Below are positions 24,313-29,497 of a stretch of 29,497 nt of DNA, one piece after another. The notes beneath the pieces were generated by a model, which saw only the letters and a program-made list of their open reading frames with translations, was not told the origin of the DNA and made no database searches. The translations under genes were made by a program, and so were the position numbers. This DNA comes from JAPLGZ01 sp038225095 (GTDB lineage: Bacteria; Chloroflexota; Anaerolineae; Caldilineales; Caldilineaceae), in NCBI GenBank assembly GCA_038225095.1, contig JBBREZ010000017.1:1-29497 (forward strand). Reading direction: 5' to 3'. Numbering within the stretch: position 1 is the first letter of the stretch; each line of letters opens with the position of its first letter.

Positions 24313-24343
24313 TTGTTAAACAAAGTATTGGTCATTGTTAACA
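24313..24343 (+). promoter_or_regulatory. Candidate Pho box of the pst operon
   Basis: TTGTTAAACA (24313-24322) and TTGTTAACA (24335-24343) are direct repeats with starts 22 bases apart, that is two helical turns, as expected for PhoB-type tandem binding. A looser TTTACAAACA lies upstream near 24295. A -10-like TAAATT (24367-24372) follows without a good -35, as is usual for activator-dependent promoters. Confidence 0.45.
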
Positions 24344-24413
24344 CTGTTGCGCCAAAATTTCTTTGGTAAATTAAACTACTAATTAATACCAATTAAAAGA
24401 GGAGTGATTAAAA

Positions 24414-25388
24414 ATGCGTCGAATTATTGGGTCTGTTTGCTTGATTTTGACTTTAGCGTTGACGGCTTGTGCCCCTGCTGCAGCACCTGCCCCCCAGACG
24501 GCCGCTACGGCTACGCAGCCGGCTGCTAGCCAGGCAGTAACGACCACAACAACGATGACGGCCACCCAGGCCATGACGGCTGCCACAGCCATGACCAGTG
24601 CAACCGCTGGTGGCGCCAATCTAAGTGGCAAGCTGACCATTGCGGGTTCTTCGGCTTTATTGCCCATGATGCAGGCTGCCGCCAATCAATTTCAATCATC
24701 GAACCCGAACCTCCAGATTACGGTGACCGGTGGCGGTTCTGGCGCTGGCCGTTCTCAAGTTTGCGGTGGACAGATTGATATTGGCGACAGCGATGTTAAG
24801 CTTTCCGATAAGGAAAAAACCGACTTCAAGTGTGCCAGTGCTGTAGAAACCGCAGTCGCTATTCAAGCATTTGCTCCTGTGGCCAACAAGCAAGGCCCTG
24901 GCAAGACGACCAATCTGACCAAGCAACAACTGATCGATATCTTCACAGGTAAGACGACCAACTGGAAAGACGTTGGTGGCGATGATAAAGAAATCGTCCT
25001 GATTAACCGGGCCAAGGGTTCGGGCACCCGTTCTAATATGGCAAAGTTTCTTTTCGCTGGCGATGATACAAAGTTTGCTACAGGCGCTTCCGAAGAAGAC
25101 AACAGTGAAACCGTCCTCCAGACCGTGAGCCAGACACCGGGCTCTGTTTCCTACCTGGGCTTCGCCTATCTGACCAACGCCAATATCATGGCTTTCTCGA
25201 TTGACGGGATCGCACCGAACAAAGAAGACATCCAGAGTGGCAAGTGGTTGATTGGTGGCCCTGGCTATGCAATTACCAAAGGCGAGCCGAATGCATTGGC
25301 AAAGGCGTTCTTGGCCTTTGTGACGAGCGACGCATGGCAGAACAGTGACGCCTTTAGCAAACTCGGTTTCGTACCAGTCACCAAGTAA
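24414..25388 (+). CDS. pstS: Phosphate-binding lipoprotein PstS
   Basis: A 324-residue substrate-binding protein of the Pst phosphate ABC importer. It has a lipoprotein signal peptide with lipobox LTAC and lipidated Cys19, then an Ala/Thr-rich tether (20-66) and the binding domain (about 72-322). Phosphate-contact segments are visible: AGSSAL (77-82), GGGSGAGRSQ (107-116), IGDSD (123-127) and RAKGSGTR (199-206). Cys117 and Cys140 could pair outside the cell. AGAGGAG (24398-24404) lies ahead of the ATG. It is the first transporter gene, separated from pstC by a strong hairpin, which should let PstS be made in excess of the permease. Expression is probably PhoB-driven. Confidence 0.95.
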   Translation: MRRIIGSVCLILTLALTACAPAAAPAPQTAATATQPAASQAVTTTTTMTATQAMTAATAMTSATAGGANLSGKLTIAGSSALLPMMQAAANQFQSSNPNLQITVTGGGSGAGRSQVCGGQIDIGDSDVKLSDKEKTDFKCASAVETAVAIQAFAPVANKQGPGKTTNLTKQQLIDIFTGKTTNWKDVGGDDKEIVLINRAKGSGTRSNMAKFLFAGDDTKFATGASEEDNSETVLQTVSQTPGSVSYLGFAYLTNANIMAFSIDGIAPNKEDIQSGKWLIGGPGYAITKGEPNALAKAFLAFVTSDAWQNSDAFSKLGFVPVTK

Positions 25389-25491
25389 ATTGGCATAGCA
25401 AGCCAATGCCTTATCCGTGGAAGTGTGCCAACCGATAAACTGCTCGACATTCAACATGGTTGTCCACACGCTAGCAGATCAGCAAAACATA

Positions 25492-25536
25492 AAAAGCATG
25501 AGCAACAAACTTCTAAAGCCTGTTGCTCATGCTTTT
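25492..25536 (+). terminator. Strong hairpin between pstS and pstC
   Basis: AAAAGCATGAGCAACA (25492-25507) and TGTTGCTCATGCTTTT (25521-25536) are perfect 16-base complements with a 13-base loop, ending in TTTT. It lies about 100 bases past the pstS stop codon. It may act as a partial terminator or a 3'-end stabiliser that raises pstS over pstCAB. A full stop would require a separate promoter for pstC, and I see none that is clear. Confidence 0.7.
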
Positions 25537-25641
25537 GTCTAAAACTCAAATGTAGCTCGAAGCTCAAATTAGTTTGCATTAACCGCCCATTGGCAAACGC
25601 TTGGTTCGGTGCGTTGCCTGATTCAACTGACAAAAAATCTT

Positions 25642-26508
25642 ATGGTGTTAAAGAAAGCTATTCTCATCCAATCCGTTTTTTTTACGGCAGCCGCCATTCT
25701 CGTCTTGGCCAGCCTTGCCCTGATGATCTTTGTGGGTAGCCAGGGCCTGCGCGTGTTCAGCTACATGAACCCACTCGAATTTTTTACGGGCATGACCTGG
25801 GATCAGAATACAGAGACCTATGGCGTTTTGCCATTGCTGTTTGGGTCGTTGGCTACGGCCTTGATTACCCTAGTCATTAGCGCACCCCTCGCCATTATGG
25901 TAGCTATTTTTATGGTTGAAGTGGCCTCTCCCCCCGTTCGCCGGGTGATGCGGACGACGGTTGAGCTTTTTGCCTCTTTGCCTTCGGTCATCTATGGCTT
26001 GCTAGGGTTGGTCATTGTTGTGCCTTGGGTGCGTGAATCGTTTCACACCGGGTTGGGCAAAGGAATTTTGGCGGCGTCGATTGTGTTGGTCTTTATGACC
26101 CAACCGACTATGGTTGCGATTACGGAAGACACGCTGCGCGCTTTGCCTAAAACATTACGTGAAGGCGCTTGGGGACTCGGCGCTACCCGTTGGCAGATGA
26201 TCTGGGGTGTACTCTTACCTGCGGCGCGTCCAGGCATTTTGACCGCCGTGATTTTGGGCATGGGGCGCGCGATCGGCGAGACCATGGCCGTGCAAATGGT
26301 GATTGGCAATATTACTGCGCGGATTCCGAAGAGCTTTATCATCGGCGCCACGACCATGCCCGCTGCCATTGTCACCCAGTTGCCCGAAGCGACTAGCCCA
26401 GAACATCGAGCGGCCCTGATTATGGTCGGTTTTTTGCTTTTACTGATCACATTTGCCTTGATCGCCACCGTCCGCCTGACCACTGGTGGTGCAGGCGTCA
26501 GGAGATAA
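25642..26508 (+). CDS. pstC: Phosphate ABC transporter permease PstC
   Basis: A 288-residue inner-membrane permease with about six helices. The ABC-contact loop reads LREGAWGLGATRWQMIWG (about 172-189), followed by LLPAARPGILTAVILG and GRAIGETMAV, all characteristic of PstC. With PstA it forms the phosphate channel driven by PstB. The ATG at 25642 is preferred over a GTG at 25609, which would add 11 residues of non-membrane character; neither has a clear ribosome binding site. pstA starts three bases after its stop codon, so the two are translated as a pair. Confidence 0.93.
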   Translation: MVLKKAILIQSVFFTAAAILVLASLALMIFVGSQGLRVFSYMNPLEFFTGMTWDQNTETYGVLPLLFGSLATALITLVISAPLAIMVAIFMVEVASPPVRRVMRTTVELFASLPSVIYGLLGLVIVVPWVRESFHTGLGKGILAASIVLVFMTQPTMVAITEDTLRALPKTLREGAWGLGATRWQMIWGVLLPAARPGILTAVILGMGRAIGETMAVQMVIGNITARIPKSFIIGATTMPAAIVTQLPEATSPEHRAALIMVGFLLLLITFALIATVRLTTGGAGVRR

Positions 26509-26511
26509 ACG

Positions 26512-27450
26512 ATGAATAACACGCTTTTGGAAAGCTCTAAGCGGTGGCTCGAGAGCAACCCGCAGGATAGCAAGCGGACATTACAGCGTCATAAAATGAT
26601 CGATCGCCTTGCTACTGCGCTGATGAGCCTCGCTGCCTTGTTATTAGTGCTGGTATTGCTTAGCGTAATCAGTATTTTGTTATATAAAGGCCTATCGACC
26701 ATTAGTTGGAAATTTCTAACTACGGCTGGGACGTTTACCGAAGTCGGCGGTGGGATTGGGCCACAGATTTTTGTCTCGATTTACATTTTGTTCCTCTCGT
26801 TGCTGTTCACGACGCCATTGGGCGTAGGGGCAGCGATCTACTTGGCAGAATATGCCAAACCCGGCCGCTTGACGACTGCGATCCGTTTTAGCACGGAAAC
26901 GCTGGCCTCGGTACCTTCAATCGTTTTTGGTATCTTTGGTGCGATCGTCTTTCTCACGATCATGGGGTTAGGCTATAGCGTGTTGAGTGGCGCGTTGACG
27001 TTGACGCTGCTCAATCTACCGCTGATGGTACGGATTGCGGAAGATGCGCTGCGGGCTGTGCCGAATACCTATCGGGAAGCAAGTTTGGCCTTAGCCGGCA
27101 CACAATGGGAAACCATTCGCAAAATTATTTTGCCAGCGGCGCTGCCAAGCATCATCACAGCAATTGTCCTGACCGGTGGCCGCATTATCGGCGAGACTGC
27201 TCCCTTGATTTTGACCACTGGGACAACGATTTCACCGAATGCGCAATACAGCCTCAATCCTTTCCAGACGGGCGAAACCTTAGCTGTACATATTTGGGTG
27301 CTCAAGATTGTTGGCGTGCCTGGCTTAAAGGATGCACAAGCGGTGGCTGATGGCACAGCAGCGGTTTTGTTGTTAATTGTACTGGCGGTCAACATTGGTG
27401 CAGCCTATCTCTCGCAGCGCTTGCAAAAGAATCAGCGCGGGGACAGGTAG
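26512..27450 (+). CDS. pstA: Phosphate ABC transporter permease PstA
   Basis: A 312-residue permease with a hydrophilic N-terminal tail (1-30) and about six helices. Typical PstA features are TPLGVGAAIYLAEYA (101-115), SVPSIVFGIFG (133-143), the coupling loop YREASLALAGTQWETIRKI (187-205) and GGRIIGETAPL (222-232). It partners PstC in the membrane. AGGAG near the end of pstC serves as its ribosome binding site, so translational coupling is likely. The first PstB gene begins 120 bases later. Confidence 0.95.
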   Translation: MNNTLLESSKRWLESNPQDSKRTLQRHKMIDRLATALMSLAALLLVLVLLSVISILLYKGLSTISWKFLTTAGTFTEVGGGIGPQIFVSIYILFLSLLFTTPLGVGAAIYLAEYAKPGRLTTAIRFSTETLASVPSIVFGIFGAIVFLTIMGLGYSVLSGALTLTLLNLPLMVRIAEDALRAVPNTYREASLALAGTQWETIRKIILPAALPSIITAIVLTGGRIIGETAPLILTTGTTISPNAQYSLNPFQTGETLAVHIWVLKIVGVPGLKDAQAVADGTAAVLLLIVLAVNIGAAYLSQRLQKNQRGDR

Positions 27451-27570
27451 TCAGTGCGGCGCGCCAGTGCCGGATAATCGCGATTTCTCAGTAACGATGA
27501 TTATGCCAAAACGATTACGCTGTTGTTTTAAACAAATTTGAACTTTTCTAGCTTCTACAGAATAAAAACT

Positions 27571-28416
27571 ATGATGCAACTTCAACAAAACTATAATGTG
27601 GCGGCTGGTACGCCTCCTTACCCAGCGACTAACAGTAATTTGCCGCCTGAGATCGAAGCACGTAACTTCAATTTTTACTACAATTACGGTAGTTTCAAAG
27701 CGCTTAACGACATCAACCTGGTTGTGCCTCGGCGTAAGATCAGCGCGTTTATTGGGTCGTCTGGCTGTGGAAAATCGACTTTCTTGCGCGCAGTCAATCG
27801 CATGCATGATCGCACACCGGGGGCATCGAGCACAGGTCAATTGTTGTTTGAAGGTCAAGATATTAATGCCTTGACTGATGTAACTAACTTGCGCAAACGG
27901 ATTGGCATGATTTTTCAACAGCCTGCACCGTTTCCGCTCTCGATTTTTGATAATGTTGCTTACGGCATGCGCTTAGCGGCGCAGCATGTCCCTAAAAGTG
28001 AAATTGCGGATCGCGTAGAGCGGGCACTGCGCGCAGCGGCGCTCTGGAAGGAAGTACATGATAAACTGGACGAGTCTGGTTTAGCCCTTTCCGGTGGTCA
28101 ACAGCAGCGTTTGTGTATTGCCCGTGCAATTGCCGTGGAACCAGCTGTGCTTTTAATGGATGAACCGTGCGCCGCACTGGATCCAATTGCCACGTTAAAG
28201 ATAGAGGATTTGATCCGCGAGTTGTCCCAAGATTATACGATCCTAATCGTCACCCATAATATGGAGCAGGCTTCACGCGTGTCGGACTTTACGGCTTTTT
28301 TCACGATCAATGAAAATCGAGCTGGCACCCTGGCAGAATATGGCCTTACAAAACAAATTTTTACCAAACCGCATGATAAACGTACGGAAGACTATATCAC
28401 CGGCCGGTTCGGCTAG
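27571..28416 (+). CDS. pstB: PstB-like phosphate ABC transporter ATPase, first copy
   Basis: A 281-residue ABC ATPase. Walker A GSSGCGKST (62-70), signature LSGGQQQRLCIARA (from 173), Walker B LLMDEP (194-199, Glu198) and switch His229 are all intact. RTEDYITGRFG at the end is the PstB hallmark. The Q-loop region reads FQQPAPFPLSIFDN instead of the usual FQKPNPFPKSIY, so its contact with the permease may differ from that of the second copy. I use the ATG at 27571; a TTG at 27538 would add 11 residues. Neither start has a strong ribosome binding site. It lies directly ahead of its paralogue. Confidence 0.93.
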   Translation: MMQLQQNYNVAAGTPPYPATNSNLPPEIEARNFNFYYNYGSFKALNDINLVVPRRKISAFIGSSGCGKSTFLRAVNRMHDRTPGASSTGQLLFEGQDINALTDVTNLRKRIGMIFQQPAPFPLSIFDNVAYGMRLAAQHVPKSEIADRVERALRAAALWKEVHDKLDESGLALSGGQQQRLCIARAIAVEPAVLLMDEPCAALDPIATLKIEDLIRELSQDYTILIVTHNMEQASRVSDFTAFFTINENRAGTLAEYGLTKQIFTKPHDKRTEDYITGRFG

Positions 28417-28466
28417 AGCAGTACCCGCTTTTCAAATGATGTAAATTTGTGGGAGATTTTTTATCT

Positions 28467-29285
28467 ATGGCTCTTGCAACCCAAAGCACCAGACAGGCCG
28501 AAATGCAAAGTCCAACGAACGAACATGCAGCCATCGAAGCAAAAAATCTAAATATTTATTACGGCAAGTTTCGGGCGGTGCGCGATCTGAACTTGTCGGT
28601 TCCAACCCGTAAAATTACTGCTATGATTGGCCCTTCTGGCTGCGGTAAGAGCACGGTTTTGCGCGCGTTTAACCGGATGAACGATCTGGTGTCCATCGCG
28701 CATAGCGAAGGTGAAGTTTTATTTCAAAACCATAATATTTATGCGCCCCAGGTTGACCCGGTTGAAGTGCGTCGGCGGATTGGAATGGTTTTTCAGAAGC
28801 CGAACCCTTTTCCTAAATCAATTTATGACAACATCGCCTGGGGCGCCCGCATCAACGGTTTCAAAGGCAATATGGATGCGTTAGTCGAGAAATCGCTGCA
28901 CCAGGCTGCCCTGTGGGACGATGTGAAAGAAAAATTGGACCAAAGTGCTTTAGGGCTGTCGGGCGGCCAACAGCAGCGTTTGTGTATTGCGCGCACGATT
29001 GCGACGCAACCAGAAATTATTTTGATGGACGAGCCTTGTTCGGCGCTAGATCCGATTGCAACCTTAAAGGTTGAGGATTTGATGCGCGAACTTGCCTCCA
29101 ACTACACGATCATTATTGTAACGCACAGCATGCAACAGGCGGCGCGCGTTTCGGACTTCACTGCCTTTTTTATGATTGATGAACAACGCGCCGGGCATTT
29201 GGTTGAATATGGTCCTACTAAAGGTCTGTTTACCACTCCAAAAGACCAACGTACAGAAGATTACATTACGGGACGTTTCGGATAG
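28467..29285 (+). CDS. pstB: PstB phosphate ABC transporter ATPase, second copy
   Basis: A 272-residue ABC ATPase with all motifs: Walker A GPSGCGKST (55-63), Q-loop FQKPNPFPKSIYDN in the canonical PstB form, signature LSGGQQQRLCIART (from 164), Walker B ILMDEP (185-190), His220 and the ending RTEDYITGRFG. It energises PstCA. GGGAGA (28451-28456) lies ten bases ahead of the ATG at 28467; a GTG at 28449 would add six residues but would overlap that site. It is close to the first copy over its whole length, so a tandem duplication is likely. phoU, often next, is not within the window. Confidence 0.95.
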   Translation: MALATQSTRQAEMQSPTNEHAAIEAKNLNIYYGKFRAVRDLNLSVPTRKITAMIGPSGCGKSTVLRAFNRMNDLVSIAHSEGEVLFQNHNIYAPQVDPVEVRRRIGMVFQKPNPFPKSIYDNIAWGARINGFKGNMDALVEKSLHQAALWDDVKEKLDQSALGLSGGQQQRLCIARTIATQPEIILMDEPCSALDPIATLKVEDLMRELASNYTIIIVTHSMQQAARVSDFTAFFMIDEQRAGHLVEYGPTKGLFTTPKDQRTEDYITGRFG

Positions 29286-29397
29286 AAGGTAGAAAGTGCG
29301 CTGAGTAACGGTAATTTTTGGCCAAATGCGCAGCGGCAATTTGGCTAAGGCCATTTCAATGAAATAAGTAGCCAGTGTTTGCCGAACAAAATCATTC

Positions 29398-29465
29398 GTA
29401 GGTGCGTGCTTTTAGCCGCACAATTGGGGTATACGCAGAACGTGCGGCTAAAAGCACGCACCTAC
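29398..29465. repeat. 24-base perfect inverted repeat downstream of the pst operon
   Basis: Bases 29398-29421 (starting GTAGGTGCGTGC) are the exact reverse complement of 29442-29465, around a 20-base loop. It lies 113 bases past the last pstB. No T-tract follows, so it is more like a dispersed palindromic element than a simple terminator, though it could block 3' decay or end the operon transcript. Confidence 0.75.
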
Positions 29466-29497
29466 TGGATACTTTATTCTTTGATTGCGCCTAAAAG

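Noticed and set aside
24696..25469. 257-codon minus-strand frame across pstS
   Set aside because: It is antisense to a clear PstS with lipobox and phosphate-binding motifs, and its own translation shows no domain.
27451..27918. 155-codon minus-strand frame at the start of the first pstB
   Set aside because: It covers the Walker A region on the opposite strand and is a shadow frame.
1..29497. Search for CRISPR arrays, tRNA or rRNA genes, transposases and toxin-antitoxin pairs
   Set aside because: No regular spacer-repeat array, cloverleaf, rRNA core sequence, transposase motif or paired small genes was seen. The tandem repeats at 14590-14643 are coding repeats, not a CRISPR.

Overview
The window carries about 20 protein genes, all of ordinary bacterial type, and no tRNA, rRNA, CRISPR array, transposase or phage gene that I can see. 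Base composition is close to half G+C by eye. The extracellular subtilase ending in a VFLPLI-type tail, the Pro/Thr-rich linkers, the LysM-Gmad2 protein and the wealth of multi-domain histidine kinases point to a Chloroflexota bacterium, perhaps near Herpetosiphon or the Chloroflexales. That placement is inference from style, not from a marker gene.

Left part (1-11260). A possible intrinsic terminator near 250 probably closes a gene lying mostly outside the window. A secreted or membrane-anchored subtilase follows on the plus strand, then a large membrane protein carrying both a GGDEF and an HD-GYP domain (cyclic di-GMP synthesis and breakdown). The minus strand then holds a divergent PurN-like formyltransferase, a tandem pair of membrane-anchored DUF4230 proteins, a cytoplasmic S10-type serine carboxypeptidase and an Ldh-family oxidoreductase.

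Middle part (11261-19922). Signalling genes dominate: a hybrid histidine kinase with two receiver domains, a stand-alone receiver protein and a receiver-kinase fusion. Mixed among them are a glutaminyl cyclase-like beta-propeller, a LysM-Gmad2 secreted protein and a PHP-family metal-dependent phosphoesterase.

Right part (20285-29285). This is a phosphate-starvation regulon, all on the plus strand: phoB, an 806-base AT-rich gap full of hairpins, phoR, a short membrane-protein ORF, pstS, a strong hairpin, pstC, pstA and two pstB paralogues in tandem. PhoR would sense low phosphate (normally through the Pst transporter), PhoB would activate the promoters, and PstSCAB imports phosphate. A recurring TTGTTAA(A)C motif lies upstream of phoB, phoR, the short ORF and pstS, twice with 22-base spacing before pstS; it is my best candidate for a Pho box. 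phoU is not in the window and may follow pstB.

The intergenic regions hold many perfect inverted repeats. Some look like terminators, others like dispersed repeat elements, including GGTAGAC-type octamer arrays at three sites. I did not find a convincingly new defence or mobile system. The most unusual items are the twin-membrane GGDEF/HD-GYP architecture, the PurN-like protein lacking its catalytic aspartate, the paired DUF4230 genes, the paired PstB ATPases with different Q-loops, and the overlapping, mutually exclusive hairpins ahead of phoB.
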